The notes beneath the pieces were generated by a model. That model ran no database searches. It saw only the letters and a list, made by a program, of their open reading frames with translations, and was not told the DNA's origin. Positions 48,799-61,726 of a stretch of DNA of 64,000 nt are shown one piece after another. A program made the translations under genes and the position numbers. Origin of the DNA: Salticus scenicus (lineage: Eukaryota; Arthropoda; Arachnida; Araneae; Salticidae); contig OZ005652.1 in NCBI GenBank assembly GCA_963930645.1, positions 322,800,738 through 322,864,737 on the forward strand. The letters are read 5' to 3'. Position 1 is the stretch's first letter. The number at the start of each line of letters is the position of its first letter.

Positions 48799-49115
48799 TC
48801 TATATATGTAACATACATATGTAACAGTATAAATAGAAAATAAATTATTCACATCGTTAATGAACTTCCCTCTAGAAAAAATAATTATAACTTCGAAAGG
48901 AAAATTGTGAAATAAAATGACAGAAAGTTTTATGAAAAAATAAAAGTTTGAATCTTTTTACAATTTTTTTTTCGAATTTTTATATCTATCTTATTAAACT
49001 GAAATTGAAAATATTAGTTTTAAATTATTTTTGTGTTAAAATACTCAAGATAAGTTATTACGGTTTGTACGATTCATTAGTTATATTCATCGGTATTTTA
49101 ATGAGCTTGAATATA

Positions 49116-49149
<34 letters not shown>

Positions 49150-50183
49150 TTTTTTCTAAATAAAATTAAAAATAAATATCTCATGATCACATAGAAATAA
49201 ATTTTCTAAAGTTTTAATGTTTGCTTTCTGAGACAAAAAAAGAAAAAAAAAAAGAAAAAAAGAAAAAAGAAAAAATGCTTTTTAATAAAAGTACGCACTA
49301 ATTCTGTGCACCACATTATGTATGAAAGTAGATTTACTTGTACAAATACATTTGAAACTAAATATTCTGCTAACAAAAAAATATATATTTTATTATGCAC
49401 TTCTTTTGAGAAATTTTGTAAGATTTACAAATTATTGTTTTTTTTTTTTTTTTTTTTTCTTTTAATAATTTGTTCACCTTCATAAATTTTGAATATATAA
49501 ATCAAATTAACCTCATTTTCAGTGTGAGTTTTGTGATGAAGAGAGACATAATCATATAACATTTACTAAGCACCCATACGATGTGTAATAACACTATATT
49601 TTAAGCATTTGAGGAGATATAAAAAAAAAAAAAATCAAAGCCAGTCTAATTTTCCTGAAAGATTTCAAGAAATATATATTCTTTCAGATATTGTCAGATA
49701 TATGGTTGCAGAAATCCCAAAATTTATAGTTATTAGAATTTAATAAATTTTTAAGCATAAATTTAAGATTTTAAAGCTTTTATGAGCCAATTTTGCTTAT
49801 ACAGGGTAGCTAAGGTATGCATCTTTTCCCTAACTCTCTCACCAAAGTTTTTGTATAGTAATCTACAGTAATATGCCCACGATCCATTAAAGATAAGTTA
49901 TTGTCTTAATATTTTGGGGGAAGAGTCAGGGAAAAAGACCGAGGCCGTAGTAGCCATGTTATAAAATTTCAGAAAAATATTTAATGAGATTTTTAGAAAC
50001 ATAGCCTTCTTAATAAGATATTTTTTAACGTCAGAGTTATGATAAGGCATTCAAAGTAGGAAAAAAATGTTATTCGTAGCTTGGAGTGAAAATAATAATA
50101 ATAATAATAATAATAATAGTTTAATGGAAAACAAAATATGACACGCTCCAAAATTAATAAAAAGAAAATTATTTCTATGGTTA

Positions 50184-50247
<64 letters not shown>

Positions 50248-50319
50248 GTATAGATATAGATATAGATATATATTAATACGGAAACATTCATGTTAGCGTG
50301 ATTTTTAAAAAAGGATAAC
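48799..50319. other. AT-rich non-coding DNA with microsatellites
   Basis: (AT)n and poly-T at 49112-49155, poly-A/GAAA at about 49237-49273, poly-T at about 49437-49459, (AAT)n at about 50091-50117, (AT)n at 50187-50208 and (GATA)n at about 50214-50247. No gene. Confidence 0.6.
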
Positions 50320-50321
50320 TA

Positions 50322-50533
50322 CAGTCGTAACAAAAGTGTCCGAACACTCACAAAAATTCCTATGTAAAAAAAGTACACTTCATACGGTTTTGTTAAATAA
50401 ATCCGTATCGAATCATGTTCTTACACTGACTAAGAACAGGATTCGACAAGGATTTATTTAACAAAACAGTATGAAGTGTACTTTTTTTACGTAGGAATTT
50501 TTGCTAGTGTTCGGACACTTCTGTTACCGACTG
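50322..50533. mobile_element. Palindromic MITE, copy 2, TA-flanked, 212 bp
   Basis: CAGTCGTAACAAAAGTGTCC opposes GGACACTTCTGTTACCGACTG. The arms extend almost to the centre (CACTGACTAAGAAC). TA lies at 50320-50321 and 50534-50535. This intact copy defines the family ends and points to the Tc1/mariner group. Confidence 0.88.
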
Positions 50534-50829
50534 TACAGTGAAAATTGGTCTATGGCAGAAAATATTAAAGTCCCTTATAAAAGTTAAATTAACGGAGACT
50601 AACTGACTGTCTGAATAAAAGTTGTAAAGATTCTAGAAAGTAGAAATAAGTCACTGGAACTGACAAGAAAAATCTTTTTAAGGCAAATTGCTGATTTTAA
50701 TGAAAAATGTACTTGCATAAAATTTTATCAAACATCGTATCGTGCTGAAATATTAAATGCTGTCTTGAAGTAGAAAAGCTGTTATATATTCACTATTTAA
50801 CATGTTCATGCTGGCGCATTTTCTGCACA

Positions 50830-51042
50830 TAGTCTTATTAAAAGTATGCGAGCACTAGCCAATAATTCCGATATCAAAAAAGTACACTTAAAACTGTTTT
50901 GTTCAATAAATAGTTGTCGAATCATGTTCTTAGACTGACTAAGAACATGAATCACAAGGATTTATTTAACAAAGCAGTATTAAGTGTACTTTTTATAGAC
51001 AGGGATTATTGCTAGTGCTCGGAAATTTTTGCTGCCGACTAT
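50830..51042. mobile_element. Palindromic MITE, copy 3
   Basis: The core is the same as copies 1 and 2 (GTACACTTAAAACTGTTTTG...GATTATTGCTAGTGCTCGG), ending GCCGACTATAG. The left end is diverged (ATAGTCTTATTAAAAG). It starts about 300 bp after copy 2. Confidence 0.82.
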
Positions 51043-51202
51043 AGCTGTGACCCACCGGTGGGTCAGGCCGACGTGAACGTGTTAAGTACCATTTCATTAT
51101 ATATATATAGAAGGAAACTTTCTACATTTTTATAAAAAAAATTCGTTCATGTTAACCGTCAGAATTTGTTTGGGGACGTCTAGAGCCCGTAAATAAATTA
51201 AT

Positions 51203-51722
51203 AGGCCGGCGCATCACCGCCATTTTTTGCCTCCGAAGAGGACAGCGTTTCCGCTTGGCATCCTTGTCGTTTCCCTAATGATTTTAAGAAATCTTGATCT
51301 GAAGCTATTCCGGTCAAGATAAGAGCAATAAGCAACAATAATATTCCTAAAAACCCATTTTTTTTCACAGTACATTCTCAGGATGTCATAGTATTCTGAG
51401 GATATCCTATCGATGTACTGGGGTAATATGTGTTGTTAGGGCGATTTCTGTTTCTTTTACAAAATGTCGCCAAAACTCAAATACACAGTAATAGAAGGTC
51501 TGTGAACACTTTATATGCACTTCATGAATGATTATAGCAGTCTATCGCTAAACAAACTTCCATATCTTAGTTTAGTTAGCTAAAATTATGAAATATAATA
51601 AAACAAGTTACTCTAAAGTACCGTAAGACGATAAAAAAAAAATGTCGTTTGTTTATCAGAGAAACGTGCTGGGTACATGTAGCAACCCTAGGGCAACAAA
51701 ATGCCTGATGCGCCAGCTCGTA
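51203..51722. mobile_element. Possible TIR element, ~520 bp
   Basis: Left GGCCGGCGCATCACCGCCATTTTTTGCC opposes right GGGCAACAAAATGCCTGATGCGCCAGC with mismatches over about 28 bp. The interior is less AT-rich than the surroundings and has no clear frame. Confidence 0.5.
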
Positions 51723-52825
51723 TATATAGGAGCCTTAGGGACGTCTAAAAAAGTTCATCTTAAGCGAAATTCCGCAAATTTAAGTTAAAAGGGTGAAAAA
51801 TATTACAGTTCGTATTCGTTTTGACGGGAAAAGAGGAAACATTTCATGTGAAAAAAAATTCACTTTAAGCGTGTTCATGTTCACAAGGTTCGATTGCATT
51901 TATACTCATTTATTAAAACGTTCATATGGTCATTTACATTTAAATTGTAATATATAGGGTAATATTTTAAGGTATGAAAGAAGATCGATGAAAAGAGTTC
52001 ATTAAATCAGCATCTCTGGTCGTCTTTATAATGTGTATAATATTAGAAATATGTATCAATTGGTATTCTTGTTAATGTACAATATGGTTATAATTTAATG
52101 TCTATAAACAATTTACTACAGCTAAAATGGGCGATCAGATTGAAATAAAAGTTTGTATGTGAATGCACAAAAGAAATTTAAAAGTAAACTCGTTGAAAAA
52201 TGTATACTGGGTGGCGGTAAAAAAAAAAAAAAGGAAAATGAGTTAAAGGAAATGATTAATACGGAATGCATAAATAATGTGTTTTTTTTTTTAGATCCCG
52301 CGCGGGTCATTTAATTTGTTAAATTTGTATTGTTTTCCATGCAGTTATTTCGTGAACATTCTTCTGAATAGTTTTTAAATAGCGAAAATTTAATTATAAT
52401 CATTTTATAAATCACTTTTAAATTCCAAATGTATTTTTTTTTCTTTCTTTATCAATTTCACTTCATTGTTATCTTGCTATGATTAGTAAATTTTAATTTT
52501 TATTATCTCGAGTTTATTAAGTCAAGTGTATTAAGCATTCGGAATATCAAATTCTTTGCTAAAGCTTCATTATTATTATTTTTTTCTTACAATTTCATTT
52601 CTTTTACTAAGATCCAATAAGAATTAAATGTGAAATAACATATGTTTCAAACATTTGAAAAATTAATTACAGTATGTAAAAGGATTTAGAATTTTTAAAT
52701 AATATTCTGTGTCTCCATTTTGTAAATAAAAATATTTTTGTTTTCCAACAGTGTGTTTCTTCCTTTTTTATAATACAAATAATCCAATAGAGTATTGATA
52801 TTTTTCATAAAGAGAATTTAATACT
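51723..52825. other. AT-rich non-coding DNA
   Basis: No gene or clear element. Short poly-A (about 52219-52232) and AT-rich sequence. Confidence 0.5.
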
Positions 52826-54960
52826 TTTTTTAACCGACTTCAAAAAAAGAAGGAAGGTTCTCAATTCAAACCGTATGTTTTTTTTATGTTTGTTAGCTCA
52901 TAACTTCTGAACGGATGCTCCGATTTTGATACTTTTTGTTTTGTTGAAAAGGTCTTGGTCTGCAATAGGTCCCATTGTAATATCTTTACGATCTAAAGAA
53001 AATACAGGGTGCCCAAAAAAATCAGTCCCAACTCTTTTAACTGCTAAACGGCTGCAGCTATAGAGATAAAAATGGTATGTAAGTATAGCAAAGTCGCCAT
53101 GCAGTACAAGGTTAAACCGCTTGCAGCGCCACCTGGTTGAAAATAGCGGAGTTAGTGTTCCTATCTCGAAAACGGTTCTAGAGAAAAAAAAGGGAATTAC
53201 GAAGTTCAAGAGTATCACCGATTTAGTACAAAAAGATAGTTTAGACATTTATGTTAGCGTTCCTATCTCGGATACGGTTCAAGACAAGGGGAAAAAGTGA
53301 ATTATAAAATTGCAGAGCATCATCGATTTAGTAAGAAAAGATAGTTTAGACTTTGATGCTAAAAGTGCAATGCTAAAAACGTGCATTTGTTTGTTCGCAA
53401 TTTCTTACTCTTACACTATGCACACTTAAGCTACATTTCACACGTTGTAGCGCAGATGGTGAGACATACGCTATATAGTTCAAAATATGGTTACTTGATA
53501 CTTTTTGTTTTGTTGTAAAGATCTTGGTCTGAAGTAGGTCCCACTGTAATATCTTTACAATCTAAAGAACATAAAGCGCAATCTGGTGAAAAACAGTGGA
53601 ATTAGCGCTTCTATCTCAAAAACCGTTCAAGATGTGAGAAAAGTTAATTACGAAGTTGTAGAGCATCATCGATTTACTACGAAAAGACAGTTTTTAGACC
53701 TTATCGCTAAAAATAGAACGCTTAAAACGTGCAGTAGTTTTCTCGTAATTTACTACACTGTGCACACTTGAACTACGTTGCACACTTTGCAGCGTAGTCG
53801 ATGACACGTATACTCTGTGGTTCAAAGTACTGTTACTGTAAGCTGTCACATCGATTAGCGCAAAGTCGTTTTCAACCAACTTCAGAAAGGAGGGTGTTCT
53901 TAATTCGAACTATGTGTTGTTGTTGGTGTTTGTAAGCTTATAACTTCGTAAGAGATGCTCTAATCAACCGACTTTAAAAAGGAGGATTTTCTCAATTCAA
54001 AGCATATGTTTTTTTTGTTGTTGTTTGTTTCTGTTTGTTAGCTCATAACTTCTGAACGGATGATCTGATTTTGATACTTTTTGTTTTATTGTAAAGGTCT
54101 TGGTCTGAAATAAGTCCCACTGTAATATCTTTACGATCAAAAGAAAATACAGTGTGCCCAAAAATGTCAGTCCCGATTCTTTTAACTGCTGAACACCTGC
54201 AGCTATAGTCATAAACGTGGTACGTAGGTATAGCAAAGTGGACATATGCTACGTGATTCAACCGCCTACAGTGCCACCTGGTGGAAAACAGTGGAGTTAG
54301 CGTTCCTATCTCGGAAACGGTTCAAGACAGGGGAAAAAAGTTAATTATAAAATTGCAGAGCATCATCGATCTACTAGGAAAAGATAGTTCAGACATTTGT
54401 TCACAATTTCCTATTTTGTGCACACTTGAACGACATTGCATATGCTGTAGTTTAGCGGGTGATATTTATGCTATGTAAAATTCAAAGTATGGTTATTGTA
54501 AGCGGTCACATTGATTAACGCATAGACGTTTTAAACCGACTTCGTAAAGGAAGAGGTTCTCAATACAAACCATGTTTCTCATTGTTGTTGTTGTTGAAAT
54601 TTGATAGCTTATAACTTTTTAAGAGATGATTTAATTTTAATACTTTTTTTGTTCTCGTAATGATCTCGGTCTGAAATAGGTTTCTTTATGATTTCATTAA
54701 AGTGTAAACAAATTACAGGATACTCACAAAAGTCTGTTCTCACTCTAACTGCTGAACGCATGCAGCTACACTGGTAAAACCATTATGTAAATATCGATGT
54801 TGAAACTTCCGTCCGTCAGCTGCAATGCATATTTTTCTCTTTGTTTGAACTTTACGCTGCTCAATTGCCAGCGCAGCGGGTGACACGTATTCACTGTAAA
54901 GTTCAATAAATATGCCTAGCAGATTTTTTGGTTACGAACACAGCGTATCCGTACTTTGCA
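52826..54960. repeat. Degenerate ~570-bp tandem repeat, about four units
   Basis: ACTTTTTGTTTTGTTG, followed by a 'ggtcttggtctg...taggtccca.tgtaatatcttta' phrase, starts near 52931, 53500, 54076 and 54642, at spacings of 569, 576 and 566. Units also contain 'cagcgccacctggt', 'cggttcaagac' and 'gcagagcatcatcgat' phrases. Lead-in AACCGACTTCAAAAA occurs at about 52828, 53966 and 54533. The several 60-116-codon frames inside run across degenerate repeat and show no domain. Confidence 0.78.
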
Positions 54961-55302
54961 TTTCTAGACTTTTTAATTTAACGTTCGTTCAATAGATAGT
55001 TTTTTGCTCATATCCGATAAAGGCAAGAAAAGTGACCCAACTTAAAAATGCAGAATTTGAGAAAAATCAACTTAAAAGTAACTTGACTAGAATAAAACTG
55101 GCACAACTGTCTCTCGAGCGAATAACTTTCTCGATGGAGATGTAACTTTTTTGTTCACATTGGCTGCATTTCATGTATTTTTCAGTGACATAAACCTTTT
55201 TTTGAGTTATGTCACTTTTCTTGGAAGTTGTGATTTGTGAAACTGCCGTCGAACGTCTTCTGATGTTCTGCTATATGAATAAGTTTTCACTGAAAAGAGA
55301 AA

Positions 55303-56169
55303 AATAAAATCTTTTTGTAAAAAAATAGAACCGACTCCAAAAAGCAACTAATTGCGCCTAAAAGTATAAAATAATTTCCTTCGCCAAACAACCCATAACA
55401 CTACAATTAATCATAACTTTTGAAGTCGGCGCAAAATTAAATAAAAATCTATACCTTTATTCAATACAAAAATCAAATCCTATTCAAAATACACATCTCA
55501 CATTGTCACCTGCAAAACTCAGCCGAAAACTACTTTGATTCAAGAAAACAAATAAGATTTCGTAAGCAGCAACAGTTGGCGAAGATGCTGGTATCTGACG
55601 TCCTTGGTGAAAGAAAAATCGCAAAATTATCTGGCAAACATATTTAATTTCTTTGGGATATCATGATTCTTTTGATAAGGTATATTAAGAGAGTAATCAA
55701 GAATAGGAAACAATACTTCATACGATATATATTATAAAAATATACATATTGCGTGTATATTTTTGCATTACGTTTTGATCACCAAATCCAAAAGTCACCA
55801 AGGATGATAGTTATCAAAGTTATACCAAATTTGCAAAGGAAACTCAAACTTCGTAGAAACATAAATACCGCATTGTGAAGAATGTTCACTGTTCTATGTA
55901 GATGCTACTAAAGAACCAGTTGTATACAGTGATAAAATAATAAAGGAAACATGAAAATGTATCATTCGAGACGACAGCATTTGTTGCTACCGATCTAAAA
56001 ACAAACCTTTAAAAAACTAATTAAATTTTATTTAATTTTGCGCCGACTTCAAAAGTTATGATTAATTGTAGTGTTATGGGTTGTTTGGCGAAGGAAATTA
56101 TTTTATACTTTTAGGCGCAATTAGTTGCTTTTTGGAGTCGGTTCTATTTTTTTACAAAAAGATTTTATT
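55303..56169. mobile_element. TIR element, 867 bp, with ~144-bp inverted arms
   Basis: 55303-55446 is the near-perfect reverse complement of 56026-56169, through TAGAACCGACTCCAAAAAGC and TTGAAGTCGGCGCAAAATTA. The interior (about 55447-56025) has no long frame. AACCGACT(T/C)CAAAA also begins the neighbouring 570-bp repeat units, so the two may share termini. No clear target duplication. Confidence 0.82.
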
Positions 56170-56685
56170 AATTAATCGAATTACTTAAATGTGATTCTAA
56201 ATTGCACTTTTTTGGAAATAATGTAGATTTTTATGATTTTTTAACATAGATATATGCGAATATTTTATTGCATTATAAAATTGCAATAAATTTTGAAAAG
56301 TAAAAAAAAAAAAAAAAAAAAACTTTTTTGCATGTAAGTAATCGGATTGCTTGAAACATAAAATAAAATAAATATATATGTAAATCGTTGATAAATTATT
56401 TTACATTAATTTCTTTAAAAATTTTTAATCGGGCAAAAATGCTAAAAAAATCCATAGAGCTCATTATTCCCTATTAGTACCTTGAAAATGGTGAAAAAAA
56501 AAAAATATATATATATATATATATTTTACGCACACTCTAGTATCGAAAAAACGATTTATGATTTTCGAAATCAGTCACATTTCGTGATACATCCATGGAT
56601 TCCTTAATTCTTGTATTGGTCCCCTTTCCAAGAACCGAATAATGTAATAATGTAACTGTAATGTATAATGTAACTAAAATGTGCA

Positions 56686-56719
<34 letters not shown>

Positions 56720-57038
56720 TGGGATATTTTACATGCATAAGAAAAATATTAGTTAGATTTTTCATCAACATTTCGCGCTGTATTTGCAGTTTCCTTTCAC
56801 TTTTTAAACGGACCTACTTGATCAAATAACGCCATATTTCGAATAATGAAGTTTTTTCTTAGGATAATTTTCAATGCACAATATCTGACGGTCATTCTAA
56901 TGGATGACAGCCGCAACATTGAGCATTTATAGTCCTGGTTACGTCATTGACTATACTGTGACACTGAAAAATATTATATTTACAATTAAAGCTTGATGAA
57001 GAAATTTTAAACTGGTTTGTTATTAAATCTTTTGTTAC

Positions 57039-57081
<43 letters not shown>

Positions 57082-58549
57082 ATGTCTTTCTGTGCATTTC
57101 TATGAAAACCGTATAAAGCTGGGATTAAAACTTTTTAAGTAATATTTTTAATATTATTTCTGTGACTTTTGGATCACCCACTTTAGATTATTTAAAATTT
57201 TTATTTATTATTACTTTTCAATGTATGCATATCCGTGTATGTGGTCATACGTGAAAGAGGAAATCGTATAATGAAAAACGCCGTACTACAAATAACGTTC
57301 ATTTTCAAAGAAGTATATGGTCTCTGATTCATAAATTTAAATAAATATTTTGTTTCAATATTGCAAAATGAGAAAAATTTGTCGAAATATTTCTTTGCAC
57401 ATAAGTTAAAATTGAAACTTTGCTATAAAATACTTTATCTTTTATTTCATATTAGTTCAATCCGCTCAATTACTTCATATGAGTAAACCAAGCTGATCAT
57501 TTATTTCATAAGAAAAATGAAAATAAATCAAGATTCAATACTAAAATTTAGTTAATTATGGTAAGAAGAAAGAAAAATCCAAAAAATACACATATATTAT
57601 AAAATGTTTTCTAATGTTTAGAAAATTACAAGAACATATTTGTGATAATTACAACTTTTTGTGCACGAAAGAAAATATGCATTAGTGCAAATGCAGCTGC
57701 CAATGTTTTGATAATAGTATATCTATCAGAAAAATTACGAAAATAACATGATAAAAAAAAATAAAATATGAAGCTTCCGATAAAGTTAAAACACATAATT
57801 AATTCTATTACGATTAGTTCAAACGCAAATAATATAAAGCAACACTCGTTATTCCCATAAATTTATGGAGCCCCCATACGTTTTGTATATAATATTTTAT
57901 TAAGTTATAGGGCATAAAACATGGATTAGATTACTGTACGTAGTTATGGCTTTTACAAAAAAGTGAAAAATATTATAAATAGATATCTAAAAAAATGTAT
58001 ATAAATGTCATTCTAAGCATAAAATGAACGAATAATGAATTAGAAATCCAATAGAAATAAGTTAATAATGTAAAAACATATAATGTACTAAACTTTCAAT
58101 CCGCCTTTCAAATTTACTTTTTACGCCAATTAATTTATTTCTGTGTAATAGCTTTCATATTAACTTATGATAACTATAGTAAGAATTATTTAGATTTTTA
58201 ATAAAGTATAATTTTTCTTAAAGGAGTCAAACTGCAAAAAATATATTTGCATAATTTCAACACGTGATGAAAAAAAAAAGTTTCACACCTTAATGATTGT
58301 AAAATTAAAATAAAAACGTATAGCATTTTAGAAACAATTCGGTTGAAAATTTTACATATTCTACAATGTGTTTAAATATATGTATAATGAAAAAGTCATT
58401 CGTAGGATTAAGTTTATGATTTCTCCATATACACATTTTGCATTTTTTTTCCCTTTCATTTCTGAAGAAACATATACTATTTATTAAAATTTATCTTAAC
58501 ATTTAATAATGTTTAAATATTTAGATATTTTCCAAAATTTATTATTTAC

Positions 58550-58586
<37 letters not shown>

Positions 58587-58600
58587 TAAGGATATACATC
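56170..58600. other. AT-rich non-coding DNA
   Basis: Poly-A at about 56301-56322, 56686-56717 and 57041-57078, (AT)n at about 56505-56525, (AAT)n at 58549-58585. No gene. Confidence 0.6.
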
Positions 58601-59410
58601 CGCTTACCTGACGCGACATCGACTTATATACACATTTCTTTTTTCTATCTAAATACGGACATTTCACATCTTCTTATTTTAAAAACTCTATAAGAAATCA
58701 AGATTTTTATTACAGGAACACAACAAAAACCTCTTTAGCAATCTGACCTATGGGCTGACCTTATTTAAAATACAATAGCTTCTAAATTCCTTACTCGATA
58801 GAGTTGAAAAAATATATACATGTTATAGGTTACCATTCTACGGACTGTATATGGATTTTGGTGACTCTAGCACTTATAGATTTTTACAGAGCCCACTAAA
58901 AAAAATTCTTTATCATCATGGCCTATGGGCTCATATTATTTAAAGTTTGATAGCGTCTATATACCTTATTCAAATGAACTATACATTTATATAAATGTTG
59001 TAGGTCATAGTCATACAAACTATATAGAATTTGGTGAATCTAGATATGATAGGTTTTTTACAGGGTCACAAAAAAAATTCTTTATCATTATGGCTCTTAT
59101 GCTGAAATTATTTAAAGTGCAATAACGTCTAAATGCCTCATCCGATTGACTGAAAATTTATATTCGTTTTCTAAGACACCTTCGCACAAATTATATAGAT
59201 TTCGGTAAATCTAACACTTATACATATTTACAGGGTCATAACAAAAAATTCTTTATCATTAGGGTCCATGGGCTCAAATTATTTGAATTGCAGTAGTGTT
59301 AAATGCTTTATTCGATTGAGCTGATTGGTTTCAGATTTCTCTTACTTTAATTTATTTAAACAACCGTTAATTACTTAATGTTCAAAAAGTCGAGTGGAGT
59401 CGCTCCAGAT
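58601..59410 (-). mobile_element. Satellite-carrying element, family 2, second copy (reversed)
   Basis: The 5' end at 59410 reads, on the minus strand, ATCTGGAGCGACTCCACTCG, then CTTTTTGAACATTAAGTAATTAAC, matching 38711. TATCATNA phrases mark units at 58911, 59083 and 59254 (172 and 171 bp). The hairpin 3' end is missing. The element appears truncated near an (AAT)n tract. Confidence 0.78.
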
Positions 59411-60128
59411 TTCTTATAAATATTTTAATACCAGACATAAGTACAGTAAATAAAAATTATTATTCATATCATTAAAAAAAAAATCAGTTTATTTCGATAA
59501 TTTATCATCTAAAAATTGACTTTTTAAAATGTTTACGAAATTTCAATCAGAAGAATAAGTATTTTTAAATTTAACACAATGATGTACAAATACTCAGAAA
59601 TAAAATCTTTAAATTCAAAGTGGTGGAACTGAAAAATCAAAAGCCTTGAGGAAATTAAACTATCCATAAATAAACTAACTGTAAAAAGAGATAAAATTTG
59701 AAAATCCTTTTTATGATACATATTATTAGTATTAGAATTACTTTGTAAAACATAATGCTTATCTTCTTTAATATTATATGCTGTACAATTTGTCTTTGAA
59801 TAGGAAATTGATGATTTATCTCACTTTACTATGTCATAACTTTAGATTTTATTAAGAATTTCTTTTGATAGTTATGTCTCACATATTAATTGGTATTAAA
59901 AAATCTAAGCTTAACCATTTATGATCATTTTACATCATTTTTAGAGTATCATATGTTTGTATATATACATATATATAGATATATATATTTCATGTTTAAG
60001 TTTTCTTTTGAATAAATTTTTATCTGTCGGCTCTCAAAGAAAATAAAATCAACTTATTTCTAATGTTTTCAGATTGCACAAAAAAGAAAGAGTAAGAGAG
60101 ATTTAAAGAAGAAGAAGGAAAAAAGAAG

Positions 60129-60166
<38 letters not shown>

Positions 60167-60343
60167 GAGCCAACTAACAGAAGTTATTATAACAGAAACG
60201 TCAAATTTCGAGAATAAAAGCTATTCTATAAAAAAAAAAATAATAATAAAAAATGTTTTCAAACTCATCTCCAAAGAATGCAAATACTTATTAATTCTAA
60301 TATCTGATTACCATTAATATTTATATCATAATAAACTATGTTG

Positions 60344-60385
<42 letters not shown>
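59411..60385. other. AT-rich non-coding DNA
   Basis: (AT)n at about 60132-60160 and 60346-60385; the latter abuts the Tc1 element. No gene. Confidence 0.55.
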
Positions 60386-60388
<3 letters not shown>

Positions 60389-61726
60389 GCGCCCTGAAAC
60401 AATTGAGACTCCACGACGGCATTTAAATGTGGTTCGCCGTGTTATGAAAAAAAATACAACATTGAATACCAGTGAGGAACGTGGAAGCATACGACGCGCA
60501 TGTGAACTGTGCAGTGAGCACCAATTAAAAGGGCCGGTGCACCCATTGACGCCAAATTAGAACAGGACTGATCGCTTATATATACGACTCAGTAAATACA
60601 GATGTCTTTTAAACGCATTCCCCGCCAGTACGAACAGTTGTCTTACTTTGAGAGGCATCATTGTCCTCAGAGATGCCGGTTGGTCGAACAGATGAATCGG
60701 CCAGTCTATTGGTCAGAGTGATATGGTAGTTGACAGGTGTTGGAATCCGGGGCTTAGAGAAAGCAGAATCAGTCGTCGCAGTAGTTTCTAGTTTCGGACG
60801 TCCCTGGGCCACTAATGCACGAGAAGATAGTTCCATTAGAAGAATAGCCACGTCCGCACCAAAAGTGACGTTATCATCGATTCAACTCCAGCTGTCAACT
60901 CTCAGGGATCCAGTAATATAGAGGGATACTATTCGGAGACGACTCTGTGACGCTGGGCTCAAGCCTCGATGTCCATTAACGCGCTTGTCACTGACACCTC
61001 GCCTAGGTAGTGTCGTCTGGAATGGTGTCGCTCACGGAGAGACTGGGCAGTGTCTGAACGGAGAAATGTTATCAGCGATGAATCCCGTTTTTCTATCAGC
61101 GCTGATGGTCGCCTCATATATGTGTAGAGACGGGGGGAGGGGGAGAGGTCAGAGGTTCAATTCAGCATTGGCTACCAAGCGGAATACAGCCATAACGCCG
61201 GGTGTGAAAGTCTAGTGGGCGATTAGCTGAGACAGTCGTTCAGATTTAGTCATGCTTCGAGGTTCTCTCACCACTCGTAGGTAAGATGACAACATTTTGC
61301 AGACCGTTGTACTTCCAATGCTATCAAGTCGCCGAGATGCTGTTTACCAACAAGACAATGTCCTTGAATGGCCTACCTGATCTCCAGACTTATTAACAAT
61401 TGAACATGTTTGGGACATGTTGGGCAGGCACAACTCCAGCCGTCTCCGAATACATCTGCACTGGCTGCATCGCAGTTGCAACATATGTGGCAAAATCTAT
61501 CGCAGAGGGACATCGACCACTTACTTGACTACATGCCACATCTAGTATCAGCTTGTTTAGCTAGCTGCAAGGAGTAGATTTATGACCTACTGATTTTTAT
61601 ATTCTTTGTATTGCTACTCGTAAATAAAACGCTTTTTTAACCCCAATTTTTGATCATTTTTTATCTACTCGAACACTAACCTCATGTCAATTTTTGCAGC
61701 TGAGGCTCAATTTTTTCTGGGTGCAT
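60386..61726 (+). mobile_element. Tc1-like element, ~1.34 kb, degenerate
   Basis: The left end CATGCGCCCTGAAACAATTG, then AGACTCCACG, pairs with the reverse complement of the right end (ATGCACCCAGAAAAAATTGA, then GCCTCAGC) with a few mismatches. TA flanks at 60384-60385 and 61727-61728. It contains a transposase pseudogene on the plus strand and is clearly less AT-rich than its surroundings. It inserted at the edge of an (AT)n tract. Confidence 0.85.
60602..61575 (+). pseudogene. Tc1-family DDE transposase pseudogene
   Basis: The conceptual protein begins MSFKRIPRQYEQLSYFERH at 60602 and ends CKE before TAG at 61573-61575, with many stops and frame changes. Recognisable blocks are VISDESRFSISADGR (around 61068-61112, first catalytic Asp in SDES) and YQQDNV (around 61347, second catalytic Asp). 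IEHVWDMLG (around 61399) holds the catalytic Glu. The QQD-to-Glu distance is much shorter than the 34 residues typical of Tc1, because about 18 codons are deleted. The C-terminal part (LDYMPHLVSACLASCKE) is also Tc1-like. The short overlapping frames of 60-80 codons are fragments or shadows of this gene. Confidence 0.88.

Noticed and set aside
52898..54261. Several 60-116-codon frames
   Set aside because: They fall in the degenerate 570-bp repeat and show related peptides only because the units are repeats.
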